17,203 nucleotides of DNA from an uncultured Oscillibacter sp. (GTDB taxonomy: Bacteria; Bacillota; Clostridia; Oscillospirales; Oscillospiraceae), in the NCBI GenBank assembly GCA_900542115.1, contig UQMC01000030.1, positions 1 through 17,203 of the forward strand. The letters run 5' to 3'. The translations under genes and the position numbers were made by a program. Each line of letters opens with the position of its first letter. Within the stretch, counting starts at the first letter, position 1. The notes beneath the pieces were generated by a model, which saw only the letters and a list, made by a program, of their open reading frames with translations, was not told the origin of the DNA and ran no database searches. Shown in pieces: positions 8,216-15,963 of this stretch.

Positions 8216-9940
8216 TTATACGTAGCTCTGGGTGGTGACATCGAACACGCCCCGGGTGGTGATTCGCAGAGAGGGAATCACCGGCAGAGCCATGAAGGAG
8301 AGGGTCATGAACGGGTCAATGCCGGGGCCGACGCCGAGACTGTGGGCCACGGCCTTGGCCCGCTCCAGCTTTTCGTTCACAACGGCCAGCGGCTCATCGC
8401 TCATGATTCCGGCAATGGCCAGCGGTACCTCAGCGGCGGGGCGGCCATCGTCCCACACCACGATGCCGCCGTTCAGCTCCACCACCCGGTTCACGGCGGC
8501 GGCCATGTCGGCTTCGGTGGTGCCGACTACGATGATGTTGTGGGAATCGTGAGAAATAGAGGTGGCCACCGCGCCGGACCTCAGGCCGTAGCCCTGCAAA
8601 TAGCCGATGCCGATGTGGTGCGTATTCTTGTGCCGCTCCACCACGGCAATCTTCAGCACATCATACTCCGTGTCGATGCGGTCGGAGTACCCGGCGTCCG
8701 CCGTGGTGATCTCACCGTTCACCATGCCGATGACGCCCCGGGGCCGCTTTTCCACAAAGTCCTCCGCCGTGAGGGTCGCCACATGGAACGTTCTGTGGGC
8801 GCGCTCCACCAGATAGGCATCTACCTCCGGGGCGGGGAAGTCCCGCATTTGGCCGTGGTCCACCATGAGCACGCCACGCTTGTAGACCTGTTCGATCTGG
8901 AAGGAATCGAAGCTGTCGATGATGACAAAGTCCGCCAGATAGCCGGGGGAGATACCGCCCCGGTTGTTCAGCAGAAAATACCGGGCAGCGTTGTGGCAGG
9001 CCACCTTGACCGCGGTGATGGGGTCGGCCCCAAGGGCGATGGCCCGCTTTACAATATAGTCGATGTGGCCCTTTTCCAGCAGGTCATTGGGGTGTTTATC
9101 GTCCGTGCAGAACATACAGCGGTCAGCGTACTGGCCGGTGAGCAGGGGCATGAGGGCCTCCAGGTTCCGGGCGGCGGTGCCCTCCCGAATCATGATGAAT
9201 TGTCCCCGCTCCAGCTTGGCAAGGGCATCATTTATATCGTGGCACTCATGGTCGGAATAAACGCCGGCGGCGATGTAGGCGTTGAGGTCATTGCCCTTCA
9301 GGTCCGGGGCGTGACCGTCGATCTTTTTGTGGTGGGCCTGCGCCGCCACGATTTTTTCCACGGTCTGTTCGTCCCCGTTGATGGCGCCCACAAAGTTCAT
9401 CAGTTCCGCAAGGCCCTGTACCCGGGGATGGTCATAAAAGCTGTCAATAGTCCGGTAGTCCAGAATGGCGCCGGATTCGTCCAGCGGCGTTGCCGGGACA
9501 CAGGAGGGCAGCATGAACCGCACATCCACCGGCAGGCCCTCTGTGGCCTGGAGCATATACTCGATTCCGTCGGTTCCCATAACATTTGTGATCTCATGGG
9601 GGTCCGTGACAACGGTGGTGGTGCCGTGGGGCAGCACCGCCTTGACAAATTCCGTGGGGCTGACCAGCGAGCTTTCCAGATGGATATGGGCGTCCAGAAA
9701 GCCGGGGAGGACGATTTTCCCGGTGCAGTCCACCTCTGTTTTGCCGTGATAGCTGCCCATGCCGACAATGAGCCCCTCTGTCACGGCAATGTCCATGGTG
9801 GAAATTTCGTTGGAAAAGACGTTGACAAAGGCGGCGTTTTTCAGCACCAGCTCCGCCGGCTCCCGTCCGGCGGCAGCGGCAATGATTCGCTGCTTTTTCA
9901 GCAGCCTGCGGTTGATTTTCCCGGCGTAGCTTTCCGTCAT
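8216..9940 (-). CDS. ade: Adenine deaminase
   Basis: A 574-residue amidohydrolase of the bacterial adenine deaminase family, which converts adenine to hypoxanthine plus ammonia in purine salvage. Metal-site motifs run in order: DAHIHLESS (83-91), PHGTTTVVTDPHEI (104-117), GHAPDL (209-214), DHECHD (230-235) and CTDDKHP (278-284). The C-terminal domain, with GIGYLQGYGL and SHDSHNI, is typical of AdeC and separates it from the shorter eukaryote-like adenosine deaminases. Length is as expected. AAGGGAG (9954-9948) lies seven bases before the ATG. It is divergent from polA and ends at the shared terminator at 8168-8203. No purine riboswitch is visible in the leader. Confidence 0.96.
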   Translation of the reverse strand: MTESYAGKINRRLLKKQRIIAAAAGREPAELVLKNAAFVNVFSNEISTMDIAVTEGLIVGMGSYHGKTEVDCTGKIVLPGFLDAHIHLESSLVSPTEFVKAVLPHGTTTVVTDPHEITNVMGTDGIEYMLQATEGLPVDVRFMLPSCVPATPLDESGAILDYRTIDSFYDHPRVQGLAELMNFVGAINGDEQTVEKIVAAQAHHKKIDGHAPDLKGNDLNAYIAAGVYSDHECHDINDALAKLERGQFIMIREGTAARNLEALMPLLTGQYADRCMFCTDDKHPNDLLEKGHIDYIVKRAIALGADPITAVKVACHNAARYFLLNNRGGISPGYLADFVIIDSFDSFQIEQVYKRGVLMVDHGQMRDFPAPEVDAYLVERAHRTFHVATLTAEDFVEKRPRGVIGMVNGEITTADAGYSDRIDTEYDVLKIAVVERHKNTHHIGIGYLQGYGLRSGAVATSISHDSHNIIVVGTTEADMAAAVNRVVELNGGIVVWDDGRPAAEVPLAIAGIMSDEPLAVVNEKLERAKAVAHSLGVGPGIDPFMTLSFMALPVIPSLRITTRGVFDVTTQSYV

Positions 9941-9999
9941 GAGACCGCTCCCTTCCGCTTATATCAGCTATTATAAAAAATAATGCACCTCTTGGCTGA

Positions 10000-10028
10000 A
10001 GTATACTGAAAAAAACGTGCCCTGTCCA
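10000..10028 (-). promoter_or_regulatory. Sigma-70-type promoter of ade
   Basis: On the minus strand, TGGACA (10028-10023; 5 of 6) and TATACT (10005-10000; 5 of 6) are separated by 17 bases. Predicted initiation near 9993 gives a leader of about 50 bases containing AT-rich, partly symmetrical sequence and the ribosome-binding site. Confidence 0.75.
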
Positions 10029-10040
10029 CAAAAAAGCATA

Positions 10041-10085
10041 GGGATATCCGCCAAAATTTCCGACTGATTTTCGGCATTCTATCCC
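10041..10085. repeat. Two-part inverted repeat in the ade/polA intergenic region
   Basis: Outer arms GGGATA (10041-10046) and TATCCC (10080-10085) match perfectly. Inner arms GCCAAAAT (10050-10057) and ATTTTCGGC (10067-10075) match with one extra base (C10072). They are separated by a short internal loop and a nine-base apical loop. The element sits upstream of the -35 boxes of both divergent genes and codes for nothing. It may be an operator or a structured RNA. Confidence 0.5.
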
Positions 10086-10101
10086 GTCAGCGGAGGCGAG
10101 C

Positions 10102-10121
10102 GGAAAAATCCGGCCTTTTCC
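10102..10121. repeat. Near-palindrome just upstream of the polA promoter
   Basis: GGAAAA (10102-10107) and TTTTCC (10116-10121) flank a centre containing CCGG (10110-10113). Sixteen of twenty positions are symmetrical. It ends 11 bases before the polA -35 box, where an activator or repressor could bind. It has no T-tract of terminator length. Confidence 0.4.
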
Positions 10122-10132
10122 CATGGAAGCCG

Positions 10133-10161
10133 TTGCGAATGGCTGGGAAATGGGGTATAAT
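10133..10161 (+). promoter_or_regulatory. Sigma-70-type promoter of polA
   Basis: TTGCGA (10133-10138; 4 of 6) and a perfect TATAAT (10156-10161) are 17 bases apart. The predicted start near 10168 gives a leader of about 30 bases with the CGGAGG ribosome-binding site. It probably serves polA, rimI, the GNAT gene and tsaD. Confidence 0.75.
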
Positions 10162-10183
10162 AAATCCAATTATGCGATTATCA

Positions 10184-10190
10184 CCGGAGG
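10184..10190 (+). promoter_or_regulatory. Ribosome-binding site fixing the polA start
   Basis: CCGGAGG lies seven bases before the ATG at 10198. A longer in-frame reading from 10123 would run through the promoter, so it is excluded. Confidence 0.85.
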
Positions 10191-10197
10191 TTTTCCC

Positions 10198-12849
10198 ATG
10201 AAGTGCATGGTCATAGACGGTAATTCCATCATCAACCGGGCCTATTACGGCATTCGCCCGCTTTCCAACCGGGAGGGGCTGTTCACCCACGCAATCTTCG
10301 GCTTTCTTACCACGTTGTTGCGTCTGCGGGACGAGGAGCAGCCGGACGCGCTGTGCGTCACGTTTGACGTCCACGCTCCCACGTTCCGCCACAAGGCGGA
10401 CGAGGACTACAAGGCCACCCGCAAGCCCATGCCGGAGGAGCTTCGGATGCAGGTGCCGGTGCTCAAGGAGGTGCTGGACGCCCTGAACATTCCTCGCTAC
10501 GAAATGGAGGGCTGGGAGGCCGATGACCTCATCGGCACCATTTCCAGAAGGTGCGAGGCGGCGGGCTGGGACTGCGTGGTGGTGACTGGCGACAAGGATT
10601 CCCTTCAGCTTATCACGGAGCACACCAAGGTGAAGTTGGTCTCCACCCGTATGGGTCAGACCACCACAAAGGACATGACCCCGGAGACTTTCCGGGAGCA
10701 GTATGGCTTTGACCCCATACACATGATCGATTTGAAGGCCCTGATGGGAGACGCCTCCGACAATATTCCCGGCGTACCGGGGGTGGGTGAAAAGACCGCT
10801 ATGGATCTTATTCAAAAATATGGCAGCGTGGACGCCATTTATGAAAAGCTGCCGGATATCGACGCCAAGCCCGCCGCCATCAAAAAGCTGACGGCGGGAG
10901 AGGACGCAGCCCGCCATTCCTACTGGCTGGCCACCATTGTCACTGATGCGCCGCTGTCCTTTGACCCGGCGGAAAACCGGGTGCAGGAGCCGACACCGGC
11001 GGCGTATCCCCTGTTTTTGAAGCTGGAATTTTCCAAGCTGATTGAAAAAATGGGCCTGCGTCCGGTGGAAACGGCTCCGGCGGATGCCGTGCCGGACGTC
11101 ACCGTGACGGCGGAGCGGATCACGGAGGAATCCCGTGCCCGGGAGGTGCTGGACTTGTTCCGGAAAGCGGACCATGTGACAGTGCTGGCTCTGCCGGACC
11201 TTTCCGGCGTGGTGGTGGACTGCGATACCGGGGCGGACACGGCTCTGTCGGCGGAGTTCTTTTTTGAGCGCTACACCGGCGACTGGAACGCGCTGCTGAA
11301 CGCCCTGTTCGCCACCGACATTAAAAAAGTGAGCCATAACGTCAAGGACCTCATGCGGACGCTGCTGGAAAACGGCCTGAACGCAGAGGGCTTCATGTTC
11401 GACACCGCTCTGGCCGCCTATCTGGTGGACGCCACCAGCGGCAAATATGAAATCGGTCAGCTGTTCGCTGGGTATTTCCACACGGAGCTGGTAAAGCCGG
11501 TCCACCTGGAACCGGATGCCTTCTCTCTGCTGGGAGATGTGACGGCGGCGGAGACCGCCTTCCACAGCTACACCAGCGCCGTGGACGCCCTTTATGAAGT
11601 GCTGGCTCCCAAATTGAAGGAGCTGGACCTCTGGGATCTGTACGCCACGGCGGAGCTGCCGCTGTGCCGGGTGCTGGCGGAAATGGAACTGGCTGGCTGC
11701 CGGGTGGACCGGGGCGCGCTGGCGGCCTTTGGGGAAATGCTCACGGAAAGAGCCAACGCGCTGGAGCAGGATATTTATAACATGGCCGGTGAGGAATTCA
11801 ACATCAACTCCCCCAAGCAGCTGGGAGAAATTTTATTCGGCAGGCTGGGCCTGCCCCACGGCAAGAAAACGAAAACCGGCTGGTCCACCAATGCCGATGT
11901 GCTGGAAAAGCTGCGCTACGAGGCCCCCATTGTGGGGGCTGTGCTGGAATACCGGCAGTACACGAAGCTGCGCTCCACCTACGCCGATGGGCTTTTAAAG
12001 GCCATGGACCCGGACGGGCGGGTGCGGACCCGGTTCCAGATGACCGTCACCGCTACCGGGCGGCTGAGCTCCACAGAGCCGAATTTGCAGAATATCCCCA
12101 CCCGCACGGATTTAGGCAGCGAGATCCGCCGGATGTTTATCCCGGCGGAGGGCTGCGTCTTAGTGGACGCGGACTATTCTCAGATCGAGCTGCGGCTGCT
12201 GGCCCACATCTCCGGAGACGAGGCCATGCAGGCGGCATTTACCTCCGGCACGGATATCCACACCGCCACGGCGGCGCAGGTGTTCCATGTGGCCCCCGCC
12301 GAGGTGACTCATGAGATGCGCCGCCGTGCCAAGGCCGTGAACTTCGGTATTGTATACGGCATTTCCGCCTTCTCCCTGAGCCAGGACATCGGCGTGACGG
12401 TAGCGGAGGCCAAGGCGTATATGGAGGCGTATTTCGCCACCTTCCCCGGTGTGCGGAAGTATATGGATGATGTGGTGGCAAAGGCCAAGGAGCAGGGGTA
12501 TGTGGAGACGCTGTTCCACCGACGGCGGGAGCTGCCGGAGATCAAGTCCTCCAACTTCAATATGCGCTCCTTTGGGGAGCGGGTGGCACTGAATATGCCC
12601 ATTCAGGGCACGGCGGCGGACATTATCAAGCTGGCCATGATCGCCGTGGAAAAGCGGCTGCGGGAAGGGCTGCCGGAGGCGCGCCTTGTTCTGCAGGTGC
12701 ACGATGAACTCATCGTGGAGTGTCCGGCAGCACAGGCGGAAACCGCCGCGGCGCTGCTGGAGGAAGAAATGGAAAATGTGGTGCAGCTGTCCGTCCCTCT
12801 GACGGCGGAGGCCCACTGGGGCCGCAACTGGCTGGAGGCCAAGGGCTGA
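10198..12849 (+). CDS. polA: DNA polymerase I
   Basis: An 883-residue family A polymerase that fills gaps and removes RNA primers. The N-terminal 5'-3' exonuclease (1 to about 290) has VIDGNS (5-10), EADDLIGT (107-114), TGDKDSLQL (130-138) and GDASDNIPGVPGVGEKTA (184-201). The middle domain (about 300-470) keeps the fold of the proofreading exonuclease but lacks the D-x-E of Exo I (ALPDLSGV, 331-338), and the other acidic sites look degenerate, so it is probably inactive, as in Bacillus. The polymerase motifs are intact: A, DYSQIELR (659-666); B, R708 to YG at 720-721; C, VHDE (834-837). The start is taken at 10198 on ribosome-binding-site and promoter grounds. rimI follows after 15 bases. 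Confidence 0.97.
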   Translation: MKCMVIDGNSIINRAYYGIRPLSNREGLFTHAIFGFLTTLLRLRDEEQPDALCVTFDVHAPTFRHKADEDYKATRKPMPEELRMQVPVLKEVLDALNIPRYEMEGWEADDLIGTISRRCEAAGWDCVVVTGDKDSLQLITEHTKVKLVSTRMGQTTTKDMTPETFREQYGFDPIHMIDLKALMGDASDNIPGVPGVGEKTAMDLIQKYGSVDAIYEKLPDIDAKPAAIKKLTAGEDAARHSYWLATIVTDAPLSFDPAENRVQEPTPAAYPLFLKLEFSKLIEKMGLRPVETAPADAVPDVTVTAERITEESRAREVLDLFRKADHVTVLALPDLSGVVVDCDTGADTALSAEFFFERYTGDWNALLNALFATDIKKVSHNVKDLMRTLLENGLNAEGFMFDTALAAYLVDATSGKYEIGQLFAGYFHTELVKPVHLEPDAFSLLGDVTAAETAFHSYTSAVDALYEVLAPKLKELDLWDLYATAELPLCRVLAEMELAGCRVDRGALAAFGEMLTERANALEQDIYNMAGEEFNINSPKQLGEILFGRLGLPHGKKTKTGWSTNADVLEKLRYEAPIVGAVLEYRQYTKLRSTYADGLLKAMDPDGRVRTRFQMTVTATGRLSSTEPNLQNIPTRTDLGSEIRRMFIPAEGCVLVDADYSQIELRLLAHISGDEAMQAAFTSGTDIHTATAAQVFHVAPAEVTHEMRRRAKAVNFGIVYGISAFSLSQDIGVTVAEAKAYMEAYFATFPGVRKYMDDVVAKAKEQGYVETLFHRRRELPEIKSSNFNMRSFGERVALNMPIQGTAADIIKLAMIAVEKRLREGLPEARLVLQVHDELIVECPAAQAETAAALLEEEMENVVQLSVPLTAEAHWGRNWLEAKG

Positions 12850-12864
12850 TCAAAGGAGTAAAAA

Positions 12865-13353
12865 ATGGAAGCTGAAAAAATGCACGTCCGCATTGTCCCC
12901 ATGACTGCGGACCATCTGGACGAGGTGGCGGAGCTGGAGCGGGTCTGCTTTACAACGCCGTGGAGCCGGAATATGCTGGCAGAGGAGCTGGACAATTACC
13001 TCTCCGCCTTTTTGGTGGCGCTGGATGACAATGATAAAGTGGCAGGCTATGCCGGCTTACAGGCGGTGCTGGACGAGGGGTACATCACCAATGTGGCGGT
13101 CCGGCCGGACTGCCGCCGGCAGGGCATCGCGGGAAAGCTCCTGCAGGTCTTTCTGGACTTTGCCAAGGGCAACCACTTGGCGTTTTTGTCGCTGGAGGTG
13201 CGGGCGTCCAACTATGACGCCATTGCCCTTTACGGCAGCCGGGGCTTTCGCAGCGTGGGCCGTCGGAAAAATTATTATGAGCATCCCAGAGAGGATGCCA
13301 TCATTATGACGAGGGAGTTTGAACAGCATGGAACTGAGAATCCCGTCAGTTGA
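12865..13353 (+). CDS. rimI: Ribosomal protein S18-alanine N-acetyltransferase
   Basis: A 162-residue GNAT enzyme that acetylates the N-terminal alanine of ribosomal protein S18. RimI features include CFTTPWS (29-34 region), YITNVAVRP (73-81) with acetyl-CoA loop RRQGIAG (84-90), LSLEVRASN (109-116) holding the likely catalytic Glu111, ALYGSRGF (121-128) with the general-acid Tyr123, and RRKNYYEHPREDAIIM (133-148). The start has AAAGGAG at a good distance. It is translated close behind polA, its 3' end overlaps the next GNAT gene by 26 bases, and tsaD is two genes on. RimI and TsaD often cluster in bacteria, which supports the name over a generic acetyltransferase. Confidence 0.92.
   Translation: MEAEKMHVRIVPMTADHLDEVAELERVCFTTPWSRNMLAEELDNYLSAFLVALDDNDKVAGYAGLQAVLDEGYITNVAVRPDCRRQGIAGKLLQVFLDFAKGNHLAFLSLEVRASNYDAIALYGSRGFRSVGRRKNYYEHPREDAIIMTREFEQHGTENPVS
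13311..13317 (+). promoter_or_regulatory. Ribosome-binding site of the second GNAT gene, inside rimI
   Basis: GAGGGAG lies within the rimI coding region, ten bases before the ATG at 13328. An in-frame TTG at 13319 is only one base away from it, so the ATG is preferred. Confidence 0.7.
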
Positions 13354-13921
13354 ACAACTGAGGACGATTTATGACCGGGACCTGAAGGAAGCATTTCCCA
13401 CAGCGGAATTAAAACCCCTGCGGAACATTGAAAAAAGCTGGGACGAGGGCTGGTACAGACCCTACTGCCTGTTTGACGGGGATAATATCGTGGGCGAGGC
13501 GTTTCTCTGGCTGGGCCATCCCGGCTGGGCGCTGCTGGATTATCTATGTGTTTCCAACGCCCGCCGTAACGGCGGCCTTGGCACCGTGCTTCTGCAAAAG
13601 CTGCGGGAGCGGGAGAGCGGCACCGTGATTTTCGGAGAATCCGAAGCCCCGGAGGACGCCCCGGACGTGGCCATGGCGGCGCGGCGGCTGGGCTTTTATG
13701 CCCGGAATGGCCTGCGGACCGCAGGCTATGATACGGAGATGTTCGGCGTGCACTATAAAACGCTGTATCTGGCCGATGGGCCGGTGGACGAGGCGCTTTT
13801 GATGCAGGAGCACCGGTTTGTTTACGAAAATACCTTCGCGGCGGACAAATTTCATAAATATGTCCGCATCCCCTTTGACGCCAAGGCCGCGCCGGGACCG
13901 AGAGTTCCATGGCAGCAGTGA
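13328..13921 (+). CDS. GNAT-family N-acetyltransferase of unknown substrate
   Basis: A 197-residue cytosolic protein with a recognisable GNAT core: LLDYLCVSNARR (69-80) leading into acetyl-CoA loop RRNGGLG (79-85), then a motif-B-like helix RRLGFYARNGLR (119-130). The N-terminal half and the C-terminal extension (about 140-197, with HYKTLYLADG) are unlike RimI, and the substrate is not recognised. It overlaps the end of rimI by 26 bases and is 43 bases upstream of tsaD, so translation is probably coupled to rimI. Its place between two translation-related modification genes hints at a ribosomal, tRNA or protein substrate, but that is inference from position only. Confidence 0.82.
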   Translation: MELRIPSVEQLRTIYDRDLKEAFPTAELKPLRNIEKSWDEGWYRPYCLFDGDNIVGEAFLWLGHPGWALLDYLCVSNARRNGGLGTVLLQKLRERESGTVIFGESEAPEDAPDVAMAARRLGFYARNGLRTAGYDTEMFGVHYKTLYLADGPVDEALLMQEHRFVYENTFAADKFHKYVRIPFDAKAAPGPRVPWQQ

Positions 13922-13964
13922 AAAGCGGCCGTTACGCTGAATAACAAGAGAAAGAAGCGGTACC

Positions 13965-14972
13965 ATGAAAATTTTAGCCTTTGAAAGCTCGTGCGATGAG
14001 ACCGCCGTGGCGGTGGTGGAGGACGGACGCCGAGTGCTGTCGGACGCCATCGCGTCCCAAGCGGACCTCCATGCGCTCTACGGCGGTGTTGTGCCGGAAA
14101 TCGCCTCCCGCAAGCACGTGGAGGCCATCGCCGCCCTGACGGAAAAGGCCCTTGCGGACGCAGGCTGCACCCGGCAGGATATTGACGCGGTGGCGGTCAC
14201 CTATGCGCCGGGCCTTATCGGCGCGGTGCTGGTGGGCCTCAGCTTCGCAAAATCCATGGCATTTGGGCTGGGGGTGCCGCTGATTCCGGTGCACCATATC
14301 CGGGGACATATCGCCGCGAACTATCTGGCCTTCCCGGAGCTGGAGCCGCCGTTTCTGGCACTGGCTATCTCCGGCGGCAATACGCTCATCGTGGACGTCC
14401 GGGATTACACGGATATGAAGATTTTAGGCGCGACCCGGGATGACGCGGCAGGGGAGTGCTTTGACAAGGCGGCCCGGGTGCTGGGCTTGCCGTATCCCGG
14501 CGGCGCTCCTATGGATAAGCTGGCGCAGAAATCAAAGGGCGGCGTTTACACCCTGCCGGTGGCCCATGTGGAGGGCGCTCCGCTGGACATGAGCTTTTCG
14601 GGTCTGAAAACGGCGGTGGTGAATTTGGCCCACCATGCCGAGCAGGTGGGCCAGCCGTTGGACGCCCCGGCGCTGGCGCGGGATTTCGCGCAGGCAGTCA
14701 GTGACACGCTGGTGCCCCGGGCCATGGAGGCCGCGCAGCAGGCGGGAAGGACTGTGATTGCCGCGGCAGGCGGCGTGGCGGCCAATTCTGTCATTCGGGG
14801 CGATTTGGAACGGGCCTGCGCGCAGGCGGGCTATCACCTGTATCTGCCGCCGCTGCGGTGGTGCGGCGACAACGGTGCCATGATCGGTGCACAGGGCTAC
14901 TATGAGTATCTGGCCGGTCACACGGCGGGCATGGAGCTCAATGCCTACGCTACCCGGGACATCAATGCCTGA
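13965..14972 (+). CDS. tsaD: tRNA threonylcarbamoyladenosine transferase subunit TsaD
   Basis: A 335-residue Kae1/Qri7/TsaD-family ATPase that transfers threonylcarbamoyl to A37 of ANN-decoding tRNAs (t6A), together with TsaB and TsaE. The N-terminal ESSCDET (7-13) is characteristic. Metal ligands are visible at His111 and His115 (HIRGH) and Asp302 (GDNGAM). The nucleotide-binding segments SGGNT (136-140) and GGVAAN (269-274) are intact, and length is normal. The ribosome-binding site is weak (GAAAGAAG), unlike its neighbours, so translation may rely on the upstream cistron or be modest. It is the last gene of the polA-rimI-GNAT group, and a strong terminator follows directly. tsaB and tsaE are not in this window. 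Confidence 0.97.
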   Translation: MKILAFESSCDETAVAVVEDGRRVLSDAIASQADLHALYGGVVPEIASRKHVEAIAALTEKALADAGCTRQDIDAVAVTYAPGLIGAVLVGLSFAKSMAFGLGVPLIPVHHIRGHIAANYLAFPELEPPFLALAISGGNTLIVDVRDYTDMKILGATRDDAAGECFDKAARVLGLPYPGGAPMDKLAQKSKGGVYTLPVAHVEGAPLDMSFSGLKTAVVNLAHHAEQVGQPLDAPALARDFAQAVSDTLVPRAMEAAQQAGRTVIAAAGGVAANSVIRGDLERACAQAGYHLYLPPLRWCGDNGAMIGAQGYYEYLAGHTAGMELNAYATRDINA

Positions 14973-14974
14973 GT

Positions 14975-15018
14975 AAAAAACATCCGCCGCCTGATGCTTC
15001 AGGCGGCGGATGTTTTTT
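14975..15018. terminator. Bidirectional terminator between tsaD and the membrane-protein gene
   Basis: CATCCGCCGCCTGA (14981-14994) and TCAGGCGGCGGATG (14999-15012) form a perfect 14-base-pair GC-rich stem around loop TGCT. Six A precede it and eight T follow (15013-15020). It works for tsaD and, in the other direction, for the convergent gene ending at 15028. Confidence 0.95.
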
Positions 15019-15027
15019 TTGAAGAAG

Positions 15028-15813
15028 TCATGCCGCTTCCCGCATGGTCCAGCAAAACCCGGCCAGCGCGGCGGCACCGCCCAGCGTCAGACAGGCGGCG
15101 GGGGTAATTCCGTCGGCCAGCAGCGTCAGGGAGCAAATGACGGACAGCCCGGTGTACAGGGTGAACAGCCGGGAATTTCCAGCCTTTACCGTGAAGCCGG
15201 AGAGCCGGTAGGAACCGAGAATCAGCGCCATCAGCCCCAGCAGCTCCGGGTAGTAGTGTGCCAGCACCGGGTCAACGGAGTCCAGCCGGTAAACAAAGAC
15301 CAGCCGAATTAGCAGTGAGACCGGAACGGCCAGCAGCGGCAGCGGACTGACCGTCTCCTTCCGGCAGGCCAATAAACCGCAGAACAGACCGGCAGCGGCA
15401 GCTATGGACAGTACGCCCATGATGGCGCCGGAGGTGCCGGAGCCGGCAGAGGCGACCATGGAAAGCCCATCCGCCGAAAGAACGGTCTGCCCGCCGGAGA
15501 CAGCCCGCAGCAGCTCCCATACGCCGGAGAGACCTACCAAAAAGCAGCCGAGGACCGTCAGCGTCAGACATTTTGCGTCCGCGCCGCCGAATTGTGCGGA
15601 AAAGGGGGCCTCTGTGCTGCGGGGCAGGCGGCGGGTCAGGAGAATCAGCGCCGCCGCCGATAAAAGCAGCAGCAACGGCAGCAGCAGAGCGGGAAGACTG
15701 CCGGGAACCGGCAGGCGGGTGTCCGCCTCAAAACCAATATGATTTTGAAGCAGCCGCAGGGCAAGGCACGCTGCCCCGGCAGCCAGAGAGAAAAGAAGCG
15801 CACGCTGTTTCAT
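15028..15813 (-). CDS. Multi-pass membrane protein of unknown function
   Basis: A 261-residue hydrophobic protein with about eight predicted membrane segments by eye, near residues 5-23, 38-60, 82-105, 127-149, 155-175, 186-202, 213-234 and 238-256. Loops are short, and I see no conserved charged motif, catalytic residue, transporter signature or lipobox. I do not recognise the family. AAAGGAC (15825-15819) lies five bases before the ATG, and a very good promoter is present, so the gene is likely expressed. It is divergent from spoIID, with about 150 bases between the starts, and convergent with tsaD. A link to sporulation is possible from position but not shown. Confidence 0.8.
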   Translation of the reverse strand: MKQRALLFSLAAGAACLALRLLQNHIGFEADTRLPVPGSLPALLLPLLLLLSAAALILLTRRLPRSTEAPFSAQFGGADAKCLTLTVLGCFLVGLSGVWELLRAVSGGQTVLSADGLSMVASAGSGTSGAIMGVLSIAAAAGLFCGLLACRKETVSPLPLLAVPVSLLIRLVFVYRLDSVDPVLAHYYPELLGLMALILGSYRLSGFTVKAGNSRLFTLYTGLSVICSLTLLADGITPAACLTLGGAAALAGFCWTMREAA

Positions 15814-15866
15814 ATTCTGTCCTTTCAGGCGGCATCGCCACCGTAACGTTTCATTTTAGTTTTAAA

Positions 15867-15895
15867 ATTATACCACCGTTTTTCCGGCTTGTCCA
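15867..15895 (-). promoter_or_regulatory. Sigma-70-type promoter of the membrane-protein gene
   Basis: On the minus strand, TGGACA (15895-15890; 5 of 6) and a perfect TATAAT (15872-15867) are exactly 17 bases apart. The predicted start near 15860 gives a leader of about 45 bases. This is a vegetative-type promoter, unlike the element proposed for spoIID next to it. Confidence 0.8.
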
Positions 15896-15904
15896 CGCTG
15901 CCGC

Positions 15905-15933
15905 TCATTTTTATGTCGGCCGCCGCATATAGA
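15905..15933 (+). promoter_or_regulatory. Possible sigma-E-like sporulation promoter of spoIID
   Basis: TCATTTT (15905-15911) matches six of seven bases of the Bacillus sigma-E -35 consensus KMATATT. CATATAGA (15926-15933) matches about five of eight bases of the -10 consensus CATACAMT. The spacing is 14 bases. Predicted initiation near 15940 fits the ribosome-binding site at 15951. spoIID is a sigma-E gene in Bacillus. The -10 match is imperfect. Confidence 0.4.
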
Positions 15934-15963
15934 AAAGAAAACGGACAAGCGAGGGAGAACGGA

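Noticed and set aside
8342..9976. Long open frame of about 544 codons on the plus strand
   Set aside because: Antisense shadow of adenine deaminase, with no start signals or recognisable domains.
9967..9986. AT-rich imperfect inverted repeat (ATTAT/ATAAT) in the ade leader
   Set aside because: Five weak A-T pairs plus a bulged GC end are likely to arise by chance in AT-rich leader sequence. Not called as a terminator or operator.
9941..10000. Purine riboswitch ahead of ade
   Set aside because: The leader is only about 50 bases and lacks the conserved three-way-junction core and the two kissing-loop stems.
10087..11565. Long open frame of about 492 codons on the minus strand
   Set aside because: Antisense shadow of polA with His/Gln/Arg-rich composition. 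It would also run through the polA promoter.
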